NCBI RefSeq assembly: GCF_003285545.1
Contig: NZ_QLNV01000019.1
Location: 1 to 64,000, forward strand
Direction: 5' to 3'
DNA: 64,000 bases
DNA from: Sinomicrobium soli
GTDB lineage: Bacteria; Bacteroidota; Bacteroidia; Flavobacteriales; Flavobacteriaceae
Shown here piece by piece: positions 53,512 through 61,585 of the stretch. Each line of letters begins with the position of its first letter. The first letter of the stretch is position 1. A program made the position numbers and the translations under genes. The notes under the pieces are model-generated. The model was not told the DNA's origin. It ran no database searches and worked only from the letters and a program-made list of their open reading frames with translations.

Positions 53512-54087
53512 TCAGAATAAAGTCATGAATTCCCTCAGCTGGAACCGCATAAACTTGATGGCGAGATGAATATGGGTATCGACAGTTCTTTTCGAAATTC
53601 CCATATCTTCGGCTATTTCCCGGTTTTTCATGCCTTCGAACCGGCTTTTCACAAAAACCTGGCGCTGTTTGTCGGGAAGGGCCGCAATGCTCTGCCGGAT
53701 CTTGTGCTCCAGTTCCTGCTGAAGTATCTCTGAAGCCGCTTCGTTCTGCACAAATTTCACCGGGTCGGACAGTTCCCTGTCGTAGATATCTCTTGATTGC
53801 TCCAGGACTACCTTGCGGTGTTTCAGGTAATCCAGGCATGCGTTCCTGGTAATGGTATACAAAAAGCTGCTCGTTATCCTGTGGATATCTTCCCTCTTCT
53901 GCCAGAGCTTGCAGAACACATCCTGTACGATCTCCCTGGCGTCTTCCGGATCTTCCGTATACGCCCCGGCCAGATGGTAAAGCTTGTCGTAATACAACCT
54001 GAAAAGAATTTCAAAGGCCCTCTTATAATCCTTTTTCAGAAGATCGTTAAAGGCCTCCCGGCTTATATTTATATCTGTTTTCTTCAA
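53512..54087 (-). CDS. ECF RNA polymerase sigma factor (locus C)
   Basis: This 191-residue protein has region 2 (AFEILFRLYYDKLYHLAGAY, then DAREIVQDVFCKLWQKRE) and region 4 (SIAALPDKQRQVFVKSRFEG, then IAEDMGISKRTVDTHIHLAIK). It is the usual length of a Bacteroidota ECF factor. It heads locus C and likely controls susC-susD-EEP. The locus A sigma differs clearly in region 4, so cross-recognition is unlikely. Confidence 0.94.
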   Translation of the reverse strand: MKKTDINISREAFNDLLKKDYKRAFEILFRLYYDKLYHLAGAYTEDPEDAREIVQDVFCKLWQKREDIHRITSSFLYTITRNACLDYLKHRKVVLEQSRDIYDRELSDPVKFVQNEAASEILQQELEHKIRQSIAALPDKQRQVFVKSRFEGMKNREIAEDMGISKRTVDTHIHLAIKFMRFQLREFMTLF

Positions 54088-54136
54088 GGTAGCATTTTAG
54101 GAATCCGGATGTTAAATTAAGTAAAACTTATCAAAA

Positions 54137-54144
54137 CAAAAATA
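54137..54144 (-). promoter_or_regulatory. TAnnTTTG promoter box of the locus C sigma gene
   Basis: On the minus strand this reads TATTTTTG, matching the -7 consensus about 50 bp before the sigma ATG at 54087. Confidence 0.45.
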
Positions 54145-54211
54145 TAACTCCTGAAAAATGACTAAATGATGTTATGGTTAATAATGTTTTAAGAATATGT
54201 TAGGGAGGTGG

Positions 54212-54230
54212 CCGGTGGCTGAGTGCCGGA
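54212..54230 (+). repeat. CCGGTGGCTGAGTGCCGGA repeat, copy 1
   Basis: This 19-bp sequence is identical to 60696-60714. Here the sequence continues into a segment ending GAAGCCCCCGG, which partly pairs with GGTGGCT, so it can form a hairpin. Confidence 0.6.
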
Positions 54231-54279
54231 ACGCAGTGATCGGTATATCGAAGCCCCCGGCTTACAAGTACAGACTACG

Positions 54280-54300
54280 AACTAAGAACTAAGAACTAAA
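54280..54300 (+). repeat. AACTAAG heptamer tract (three copies)
   Basis: AACTAAG, AACTAAG and AACTAAA lie 80 bp upstream of the amidohydrolase start, in the divergent region between it and the sigma gene. Confidence 0.8.
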
Positions 54301-54383
54301 AAGTTAAATTCCCCCCTTCATTGCGGAAATAGTAAGAGTTATAGTATTTTTAGGGCAGCAACTAACACTAATTCAAGTAATCC

Positions 54384-57356
54384 ATGAAAAAACGATTACC
54401 CCTCTTCTTAATGGCAGTGCTGTGCTCGATAACTATTTATGCGCAGGAATACTTCCCGAAAAACGACGGTGTCAGGACCACCGACAACAGTTATACGGCT
54501 TTTACCAATGCCACTATCTACGTAACCCCCGACAGGGTTATCGAAGGAGGCACCCTTCTTATCCACCGCGGAAAGGTTGTGGCTGCCGGCAAAAAGGTAT
54601 CTGTTCCGGATAACAGCCTGATTACTGACCTGGACGGCAAGTACATTTATCCTTCTTTTATCGATATCTACAGTGATTTCGGGGTACAGAAACCCTCCCG
54701 TCCCGCGTCCCGGGGGCGTACCCCGCAGTACGACGCTTCCCGAAAAGGGTATTACTGGAACGACCATGTAATGCCGGAAAAGGAGGCCGGTGATCATTTT
54801 ACCTTCGATAATGCCAGGGCACGTGAATTGATCAAATACGGGTTCGGAGTGGTCAACACACATGTTCCCGACGGTATCATAAGGGGCACGGGAATGCTGG
54901 TTGCACTGGATTCTGCCGATGCCTACGACCAGCGTATCCTGCAACAGAACACTGCACAGCACCTCTCCTTTTCCAAGAGTGTGGCCTCGGCACAGAACTA
55001 CCCGACTTCGCTTATGGGCGCCATGGCACTGATACGGCAACTGTACCGGGATGCGGAATGGTATGCCGGCGGACATGCCGATAACAGGGACCTCTCACTC
55101 GAAGCCCTGGTCCGCAACAGGACGCTGCCGCAGATCTTTGAAACGGGAAGTTACCAGAACGACCTTCGGGCCGCAAAAATCGCAAAGGAGTTCGGCCTGG
55201 AATACATCCTTAAAGGGGGTGTTGACGAATACCAGCGTATCGATGAGATCAAGGCTACGGGTGCGCGCTTTATACTTCCCCTCAATTTTCCCGATGCCTA
55301 TGACGTTACCGATCCCATGCTGGCACAGCGGGTGGCCCTGGCCGATATGCGGTTGTGGAACCAGGCCCCGGGAAATCCGGCCGCCCTGGCAGCACACGGT
55401 ATTCCCTTTGCCCTTACCTTAAACGGGCTTAAAAACACCTCCGGGTTCAAAACCAACCTGAAAAGGGCCATTGATTACGGCCTGGACAAGACTACAGCCC
55501 TCAAAGCGCTGACCACCGTACCGGCACAACTGCTCGGACAGGCCGGACATATCGGGCAGCTGGACAAAGGGAGTTATGCCAATTTCCTGATCACTTCCGG
55601 GGACATTTTTGATGAAAAGACCACCCTGTATGAGAACTGGGTACTCGGTCAAAAGCATATCATTACCGATATGGGCACCCGGGATATCAGGGGACAATAC
55701 CGGCTTTCGGTAGCCGGAGAGGAATACACCCTCACCCTGAAAGGCAGTATCGAAGAACCGTCTGCGGAACTGAAATCGGATACCACTGCACTGAAATCGA
55801 AAATAACCTATAAAAACGGCTGGATAAACCTGTTTTTTACCCCGGAAGACAAGGAAGGGTTTACCCGTCTTACAGGAAAAGTAAAAGATGAGAAGCAACT
55901 GGAAGGAAAGGCCATAACCGCCGGGGGCACCGAAAGCCGCTGGACAGCCGCGAGGCAGAAGCCCCATACTCCCGGGGACAAGGACAAAAAAGACAGTTTT
56001 ATCCCCCAACGCCTTCCCATAACTTACCCGAACAAGGCCTACGGTTTTACCAGGCTGCCTGAAACACAATCCGTATTGTTTAAGAATGCTACGGTATGGA
56101 CCAGCGAAGATACGGGGATACTGGAACAGACCGACGTACTGGTAAAAAACGGCAGGATCGCCCGTATCGGCAAAGACCTTCCGGCTTCCGGAGCCACGGT
56201 TATCGATGCGACCGGAAAACACCTTACGGCGGGAATTATTGACGAACATTCCCATATCGCCGCCGCATCGGTCAACGAATCCGGCCATAATTCGTCGGCC
56301 GAAGTGTCTATGGAAGATGTTATCGATGCCGACGACATCAATATCTACCGCAACCTGTCCGGCGGGGTGACCACCATACAGGTGCTTCACGGTTCGGCAA
56401 ACCCCATAGGCGGACGCTCGGCCATTATCAAACTCAAATGGGGACTTCCGGCCGATAGGCTTATCTATGAAAACGCCCCGGAATTCATCAAGTTTGCCCT
56501 CGGGGAAAATGTAAAACAGTCGAACTGGGGTTCCGCACAGACCGTCCGTTTCCCACAGTCGAGAATGGGGGTCGAACAGGTATATGCCGATTATTTTCAA
56601 CGGGCCCGGGAATATGCCGAAGCCAAAGAAAGCGGGAAGCCTTTCCGTTTTGACTATGAAATGGAAACCCTCGCGGAGATCCTTGACGGAAAGCGCTTTA
56701 TCACCTGTCACTCCTATGTACAAAGCGAGATCAATATGCTGATGAAAGTGGCCGAAAGATTCGGTTTTACCGTAAATACCTTTACCCATATCCTGGAAGG
56801 GTATAAACTGGCCGATAAGATGAAGGCCCACGGGGTACTGGGGGCTTCCACCTTCTCCGACTGGTGGGGCTATAAATTTGAGGTCAACGATGCGATACCT
56901 TACAATGCCGCCATTATGGAAAGCCAGGGACTGAACGTGGCCATCAATTCCGACGATGCCGAAATGTCGAGAAGGCTGAACCAGGAAGCGGCAAAAACCG
57001 TGAAATACGGCGGGGTACCTGAAGAGGAAGCCTGGAAAATGATTACCATAAACCCGGCAAAAATGCTGCACCTCGACCACAGGACCGGAAGTATCAAGGA
57101 AGGCAAGGATGCCGACCTGGTACTGTGGAGCGACCACCCGCTTTCGGTTTATGCCGTTGCCGAGAAGACGTATATAGAAGGAGTGCCCTATTACGATTAC
57201 TCCCTGATGCAAAAGGCGCAACAGGATATGGTACGCGAGAGAAATACACTTATCAACCAGATGATCGAGGCCAAAAACAAGGGCATGAAGACCCGGGCCC
57301 CGGAACAGAAGGCGGAAAAACACTTTCACTGCGATACCGAGGTGTATGGCCTTTAA
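54384..57356 (+). CDS. Exported amidohydrolase, two-domain
   Basis: This 990-residue protein has a signal peptide (about 1-20, ending IYAQ) and two amidohydrolase-type units. The first (about 40-440) has the N-terminal beta sandwich and the segment PSFIDIYSDFG where the HxH metal motif should be, so it appears to lack the metal site. The second (about 570-965) has the motif HSH with His622 and His624 in GIIDEHSHIA, then FITCHSYVQ, TFTHILEGYKLADK and NSDDAEMSRRL, and ends with KEGKDADLVLW. This second unit is likely active. Relatives include imidazolonepropionase-like enzymes and peptidase-like amidohydrolases; substrate unknown. It is followed by a second, single-domain member. Confidence 0.88.
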   Translation: MKKRLPLFLMAVLCSITIYAQEYFPKNDGVRTTDNSYTAFTNATIYVTPDRVIEGGTLLIHRGKVVAAGKKVSVPDNSLITDLDGKYIYPSFIDIYSDFGVQKPSRPASRGRTPQYDASRKGYYWNDHVMPEKEAGDHFTFDNARARELIKYGFGVVNTHVPDGIIRGTGMLVALDSADAYDQRILQQNTAQHLSFSKSVASAQNYPTSLMGAMALIRQLYRDAEWYAGGHADNRDLSLEALVRNRTLPQIFETGSYQNDLRAAKIAKEFGLEYILKGGVDEYQRIDEIKATGARFILPLNFPDAYDVTDPMLAQRVALADMRLWNQAPGNPAALAAHGIPFALTLNGLKNTSGFKTNLKRAIDYGLDKTTALKALTTVPAQLLGQAGHIGQLDKGSYANFLITSGDIFDEKTTLYENWVLGQKHIITDMGTRDIRGQYRLSVAGEEYTLTLKGSIEEPSAELKSDTTALKSKITYKNGWINLFFTPEDKEGFTRLTGKVKDEKQLEGKAITAGGTESRWTAARQKPHTPGDKDKKDSFIPQRLPITYPNKAYGFTRLPETQSVLFKNATVWTSEDTGILEQTDVLVKNGRIARIGKDLPASGATVIDATGKHLTAGIIDEHSHIAAASVNESGHNSSAEVSMEDVIDADDINIYRNLSGGVTTIQVLHGSANPIGGRSAIIKLKWGLPADRLIYENAPEFIKFALGENVKQSNWGSAQTVRFPQSRMGVEQVYADYFQRAREYAEAKESGKPFRFDYEMETLAEILDGKRFITCHSYVQSEINMLMKVAERFGFTVNTFTHILEGYKLADKMKAHGVLGASTFSDWWGYKFEVNDAIPYNAAIMESQGLNVAINSDDAEMSRRLNQEAAKTVKYGGVPEEEAWKMITINPAKMLHLDHRTGSIKEGKDADLVLWSDHPLSVYAVAEKTYIEGVPYYDYSLMQKAQQDMVRERNTLINQMIEAKNKGMKTRAPEQKAEKHFHCDTEVYGL

Positions 57357-57364
57357 TACAAGGC

Positions 57365-57535
57365 TGTCATTCAGAACAGCCTGTCCCGGGCATCGGGGGA
57401 GCGCAGCGGAGTCCGGCCATTCGGCCGGCAGGGATGAATCTCCGCCCCGGCCCAAAGGAAATTCAACAACAGTACCGAAAGCCCGGAGATTTAACTGCGT
57501 TGAGCCCTTCGGGGTTCTCCTGCGCCGGAATGACA
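57365..57535 (+). repeat. MITE-like repeat with internal insertion
   Basis: The left end TGTCATTC (57365-57372) and right end GAATGACA (57528-57535) are inverted. The copy includes GCGCAGCGGAG, a CCGGCCATTCGGCCGG palindrome, the core CGGCCCAAAGGAAATTCAAC and the same TTAACTGCGTTGAGCCCTTC segment as the copy at 22172. It fills the gap between the two amidohydrolase genes. Confidence 0.8.
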
Positions 57536-57560
57536 ATAAACCAAACTAAAAAACCAAACC

Positions 57561-58868
57561 ATGAATACGATCAATACGCTAAACATATTCTTTATACTGT
57601 GCGGCATGTCGCTGCTGCAGGCACAGCAGACCCCGGCGCCGGAACAACAAGGGGCCGTTCTCATTACCGGGGCTACGGCACATATAGGCGACGGTACGGT
57701 AGTAGAGAACAGCGGCATAGGTTTCCGGGAAGGCAAAATAATCTATGCGGGGCCGCTTTCCGGGGTAGCAGCAGGAGATTACGACCGGGTTATCGACGCT
57801 TCGGGCAAGCATGTCTATCCCGGTTTTATCGCGGTAAATTCCACACTGGGCCTGGTGGAGGTAGATGCGGTACGGGCCAGTGATGACGAGGCTGATGTGG
57901 GAGACTTTCTGCCTCATATACGCAGTCTTATTGCCCATAACACCGAATCCCGGATTATAGAAAGCTGCCGGCCCAACGGTATCCTGATGGCTCAGGTGGC
58001 ACCCCGGGGCGGAGTGATCTCCGGGACCTCCTCAGTAGTACAGCTGGATGCCTGGAACTGGGAAGATGCCGCCCTGAAAGCAGACGACGGCATACACCTG
58101 CACTGGCCGAATGCGTTCAGGTCTTCCGGACGAAACTTTGCAGGACCAACTGCTTACAGGCCCAATAAGGATTACGATAAGATTATCCGGGAAATCAACG
58201 GTTACTTTGCCGGTGCCCGAACCTATCTCAAAGGAGAGCGCTCCCCGGTAAACCTCCCTTTCGAAGCGATGGAAGGGCTGTTTGACGGCTCCCGCAAACT
58301 CTATATCAACGCTGATGGCGAACGGGAAATTACCGATGCCGTAAACTTTGCACTGGACCAGGGTGTAAAGTATATGGTGATCGTAGGAGGTAACGAAGCG
58401 TGGAAAGTAGCCGATATGCTTCGTAAGCACCAGGTCCCCGTAGCCCTCAGCAGGCCTCATCGCCTGCCCGTAGGAGAAGATGCGGATGTAAAGCAGCCAT
58501 ATAAACTTGCAGCCCTGCTGGCCGAAAAAGGCGTGGTTGCGGGACTGGAAATGAGCGGCGCCATGGAGCGTATGAATACCCGGAACCTCCCTTTCTATGC
58601 AGGCACCTTTGCCGCATACGGACTGGACCGGGAAAAAGCGGTACAGATGATCACCCTCAACAATGCCCGGATACTCGGTATAGACAGGATAGCCGGTTCG
58701 CTGGAAACCGGGAAAGATGCCACGCTGTTTATTTCAGACGGGGATGCCCTGGACATGCGTACCAATATACTCTCCCACGCCTTTATTCAGGGCAGGGAGA
58801 TCAGCCTGGAATCGCACCAGACTGCACTCTGGAAACGTTATACGGAAAAATATAAGACCGAACAATAA
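57561..58868 (+). CDS. Exported amidohydrolase-like protein, metal motif missing
   Basis: This 435-residue protein has a signal peptide (about 1-22, ending LLQAQ) and an amidohydrolase fold: VLITGATAHIGDGTVVENSG, then KHVYPGFIAVNSTLGLVEV. The expected HxH is absent there (the position reads AVNSTL). The later segments VAGLEMSGAMERMNTRNLPF, KAVQMITLNNARILGI and LETGKDATLFISDGD are typical of the fold's end. It pairs with the two-domain amidohydrolase upstream, separated by a repeat. It could be a non-catalytic partner. Relatives are common as a pair in flavobacteria. Confidence 0.83.
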   Translation: MNTINTLNIFFILCGMSLLQAQQTPAPEQQGAVLITGATAHIGDGTVVENSGIGFREGKIIYAGPLSGVAAGDYDRVIDASGKHVYPGFIAVNSTLGLVEVDAVRASDDEADVGDFLPHIRSLIAHNTESRIIESCRPNGILMAQVAPRGGVISGTSSVVQLDAWNWEDAALKADDGIHLHWPNAFRSSGRNFAGPTAYRPNKDYDKIIREINGYFAGARTYLKGERSPVNLPFEAMEGLFDGSRKLYINADGEREITDAVNFALDQGVKYMVIVGGNEAWKVADMLRKHQVPVALSRPHRLPVGEDADVKQPYKLAALLAEKGVVAGLEMSGAMERMNTRNLPFYAGTFAAYGLDREKAVQMITLNNARILGIDRIAGSLETGKDATLFISDGDALDMRTNILSHAFIQGREISLESHQTALWKRYTEKYKTEQ

Positions 58869-58873
58869 ACACA

Positions 58874-58982
58874 GTTCATTCTGAGCGAAGCGCAGCGGAG
58901 TCGAAGAATCTCCGCCCCGGCCAAAGGAAATTCAACAACAGCACTGAAAGCCCGGAGATTCTTCACTGCGTTCTGAATGACA
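58874..58982 (+). repeat. MITE-like repeat, diverged copy
   Basis: It reads GTTCATTCTGAGCGAAGCG at the left and ends GAATGACA (58975-58982). The inner pair AGAATCTCC/GGAGATTCT and the core CCAAAGGAAATTCAACAACA are present, but the left terminus is altered. Confidence 0.7.
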
Positions 58983-58993
58983 TTTTATGCCCA

Positions 58994-59028
58994 AACTAAC
59001 AACTAACAACTAAGAACTAAGAACTACA
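58994..59028 (+). repeat. AACTAAC/AACTAAG heptamer tract (five units)
   Basis: AACTAAC, AACTAAC, AACTAAG, AACTAAG and AACTACA follow in register, 12 bp after the MITE-like copy and just upstream of the methyltransferase promoter box. Confidence 0.85.
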
Positions 59029-59039
59029 CCAAAGATTCG

Positions 59040-59047
59040 TATTTTTG
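59040..59047 (+). promoter_or_regulatory. TAnnTTTG promoter box of the methyltransferase gene
   Basis: TATTTTTG matches the -7 consensus, 16 bp before the GTG start at 59064, so the leader would be short. Confidence 0.45.
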
Positions 59048-59063
59048 CGCAAAAGCCGGTAAA

Positions 59064-59891
59064 GTGAAAACCATAAGCAGCGTACAGAACCCCCTGGTAA
59101 AACAGGCGGTACAACTCCAGGAAAAGGCAAGGACAAGAAAATCTTCGGGATTATTTGTCCTGGAAGGGAGAAGAGAACTTTCCCTGGCCCTTAAAGGAGG
59201 GTTTGATATCACCACCGTCCTGGTTCATGAAGCCATCTGTGACCCCGAAGAGGTTGCGGCATTGTGGAAAGACACCGGTGTCCCCGTTCCGGAGTGTATC
59301 GGTATTTCTGCCGGGGTATACCATAAGCTGGCCTACCGCGACACTACCGAAGGGGTCGTGGCCATAGCCCGAAGCAGGCGCCACACACTGGATACGCTGC
59401 GGCTACACAGCAAAAATCCGCTGATACTCGTAGCCGAAGCCCCGGAAAAACCGGGCAATATAGGCGCCTTGCTGCGTACGGCCGATGCCGCCAATGCCGA
59501 TGCGGTGATCATCGCCAATCCCAGGACCGACCTCTATAACCCCAACATCATACGTTCCAGCGTGGGTTGTGTGTTTACCGGAAATATTGCAACGGGAACC
59601 ACGACAGAAGTCATCGCTTTTCTGAAAGACCGCAATATTCATATGTACGGAGCAGCACTCACTGCCTCGGTACCCTATCATACGGTAGATTTTACAGGGG
59701 CCTCGGCCATTGTGGTAGGTACGGAAGCTACCGGGCTCAGTGAGGAATGGTTACGAGGTACGGACCGGAATATTGTTATTCCCATGGAAGGAGAGATCGA
59801 TTCCATGAATGTCTCGGTAAGTGCCGCCATTCTTATCTTCGAAGCTAAAAGGCAGCGGGGGTTCGGAGGCCAGGCACACCTCAATCGATAA
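59064..59891 (+). CDS. TrmH/SpoU family RNA 2'-O-methyltransferase
   Basis: This 275-residue protein starts with GTG. It has an N-terminal substrate-binding domain (QNPLVKQAVQLQEKARTRKS, then LFVLEGRRELSLAL) and the knotted SPOUT methyltransferase domain with the three SpoU motifs: APEKPGNIGALLRTADAANA with ANPRTDLYNPNIIRSS, then AIVVGTEATGLSEEW, then IPMEGEIDSMNVSVSAAI. Such enzymes methylate ribose in rRNA or tRNA; the exact target cannot be told. Its 3' end overlaps the convergent CI-like regulator gene by 11 bp. Confidence 0.92.
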   Translation: MKTISSVQNPLVKQAVQLQEKARTRKSSGLFVLEGRRELSLALKGGFDITTVLVHEAICDPEEVAALWKDTGVPVPECIGISAGVYHKLAYRDTTEGVVAIARSRRHTLDTLRLHSKNPLILVAEAPEKPGNIGALLRTADAANADAVIIANPRTDLYNPNIIRSSVGCVFTGNIATGTTTEVIAFLKDRNIHMYGAALTASVPYHTVDFTGASAIVVGTEATGLSEEWLRGTDRNIVIPMEGEIDSMNVSVSAAILIFEAKRQRGFGGQAHLNR

Positions 59892-60582
59892 AATCCTGAA
59901 AGATGATATTGGTGGCTTTCCAGATCTCAATGATCTCATCTTCGGGCATCCCTACCTTGCTGAGCATGATCTTACTATCGTTCATGATCACATTTACGGC
60001 ATGGGGCCTGTTGACCTCTTTTTCTACCCTTCCTATAAAAATACCCCTTTCGCGATTGACCAGTACATAGGTGTCCCCGAAAATGACTTCATCCATACGG
60101 GATACCGGTTCTCCTATCACATAGGAAATCCCCCTGAAGGCGAAAGAATACACCATATCGGTAGCCTGAAAGGCGCGGGACCCCGGTTGAAACTGGAACG
60201 GGAAACGATACCGGGGCAGGCTTTTTAAAAAAACTTCATTGTCCCGCTTGGTGACATACTGGTATTGCAATTCTTTGGGTACGGTAATAATTCCCCGTAA
60301 ATCAGTAGTTTCTGCGGCATTATTGAAAAACAGCCGGTTGAGGTCTATGCTGTATTTTCTGCCGATCTCGATAAGGCGCGCATAATCCAGGCTGTTTCGC
60401 TTCTTCCAGGTAGAAATGGTGTTGGCCCTAACCTCCAGCAGGTCGGACAGCTCCTTATTGGTCTTTAACCCCAGTTCCAGTTTAAGGTTGTCCAGGATTT
60501 CCTCCACACCGGGTTCCGTTTCGCTATCCGCGTGATGAAAGGGTTTATCAGTATTCAGGTTGTTTGTTTTATTGCGCTTCAT
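59881..60582 (-). CDS. CI-repressor-like helix-turn-helix regulator, first copy
   Basis: I start at ATG 60582 (MKRNKTNN, 233 residues), which lines up with the paralogue's start; an ATG six codons upstream is possible. The N-terminal domain (about 25-90, LKLELGLKTNKELSDLLEV then NTISTWKKRNSLDYARLIEI) matches the phage CI repressor helix-turn-helix. The C-terminal part (about 120-233) resembles a LexA/CI S24 peptidase domain, but the catalytic Ser is not evident: the segment reads PGSRAFQATDM, and the expected Lys position is FIGRVE with Arg. It is probably not self-cleaving. No phage genes surround it. Targets unknown. Confidence 0.82.
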   Translation of the reverse strand: MKRNKTNNLNTDKPFHHADSETEPGVEEILDNLKLELGLKTNKELSDLLEVRANTISTWKKRNSLDYARLIEIGRKYSIDLNRLFFNNAAETTDLRGIITVPKELQYQYVTKRDNEVFLKSLPRYRFPFQFQPGSRAFQATDMVYSFAFRGISYVIGEPVSRMDEVIFGDTYVLVNRERGIFIGRVEKEVNRPHAVNVIMNDSKIMLSKVGMPEDEIIEIWKATNIIFQDFID

Positions 60583-60695
60583 TTTATTCACCTCGATCAA
60601 AGATATCCACAGATTTCAATCCGTGAATAAAAGTTAGTAATATCATTAACGGGGGTATGGGATTCTTAGTATCCGGATATGCAGAATATTACGAA

Positions 60696-60714
60696 CCGGT
60701 GGCTGAGTGCCGGA
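60696..60714 (+). repeat. CCGGTGGCTGAGTGCCGGA repeat, copy 2
   Basis: Identical 19 bp to 54212-54230, followed here by CAGGCGGAAG. It lies in the 242-bp gap between the two CI-like genes and may be a degraded copy of a longer repeat. Confidence 0.6.
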
Positions 60715-60824
60715 CAGGCGGAAGAAGGAGTTTTGTGTAAACTTATCAAATTTGATCTATGAAGACAAAAACGTCATCTCCATGTATGCGGTTGCTTAAA
60801 CGTTAGTTGGGATGACAAATTTGT

Positions 60825-61520
60825 CTATCCGATCAAATCCTGGAAAATCATATTGGTAACCTTCCATCGCTCCATGATCTCGCTTCTGTCCATCCCGATG
60901 CTGTTCTTCATCATCTCGTTGTCCCTGGTAATGACATTGATCATGTTCCTGCTTCCCTGCTGCTGCTCTACCCTGCCTATAAACAGGCCTCTTTTTTCAC
61001 TGACAATCACATAGGTTTCCCCGTATTGCAGTTCTTTTTCGATGAGATCAGGTTCGCCTATCACATAAGAGACTCCCCGGAAGTTAAAGGAATGAGTGGC
61101 ATCTGCCATTTGAAATGCCCTGGCGTTTTCGCTGTACCGGAAGGGAAACCGGTATCGCGGCAATGTTTCGAGGAAGGCGTTCTCCCTTCTCCTGGTGACA
61201 TACTGGTATTGCAGTTCGCGGGGGACCGCAATAATATCGTTGTGCTGCGGGCTGGCAATATTATTCAGGAAAATCCGGTTCAGGTCCATACCGTATTTTT
61301 TTCCTATCCCGATCAGGCGGGCATAATCCAGGCTGTTGCGCTTTTTCCAGGTCGATATGGTATTGGCCCTCACTTCAAGCACATCGGATAACTCCCTATT
61401 GGTCCTGACACCAAACTCGGTTTTCAGATTGTTCAATACGGCTTCTGCACTGGGCATTCCGTCAACATAATCGCAATGATCCGTGCTGACGGACTGCTTG
61501 TCTGCTTCAAAACGTTTCAT
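60825..61520 (-). CDS. CI-repressor-like helix-turn-helix regulator, second copy
   Basis: This 231-residue protein is a clear paralogue of the downstream copy. The helix-turn-helix domain is nearly the same (TNRELSDVLEVRANTISTW then KKRNSLDYARLIGIGKKYG) and the C-terminal S24-like domain aligns along its length (LPRYRFPFRYSENARAFQMA, SYVIGEPDLIEKELQYGETY, GLFIGRVEQQ). Here too the Ser and Lys of the S24 pair are not evident. Almost identical recognition helices suggest the two share or compete for operators, or form heterodimers. It lies downstream of the OmpA gene on the same strand. Confidence 0.82.
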   Translation of the reverse strand: MKRFEADKQSVSTDHCDYVDGMPSAEAVLNNLKTEFGVRTNRELSDVLEVRANTISTWKKRNSLDYARLIGIGKKYGMDLNRIFLNNIASPQHNDIIAVPRELQYQYVTRRRENAFLETLPRYRFPFRYSENARAFQMADATHSFNFRGVSYVIGEPDLIEKELQYGETYVIVSEKRGLFIGRVEQQQGSRNMINVITRDNEMMKNSIGMDRSEIMERWKVTNMIFQDLIG

Positions 61521-61585
61521 TATATCAGGTTGTTTCAGATCATCCGCAGTCCGTAGAGGGGTGTTACTACAGGTATCGGGTGTAA

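Noticed and set aside
54200-54270. tRNA-like GGTGGCTGAGTG segment
   Set aside because: It resembles the start of a Ser/Leu tRNA, but no acceptor stem, anticodon arm or T-loop can be completed. It is part of the 19-bp repeat.
55419-57536. 705-codon open frame on the minus strand opposite the large amidohydrolase gene
   Set aside because: It lies fully antisense to a gene with clear domains and signal peptide, and its translation has no recognisable domain. Long antisense frames are expected in this codon usage.
59881-61520. Prophage remnant
   Set aside because: The CI-like regulators are the only phage-type genes. No integrase, terminase or structural genes lie nearby.
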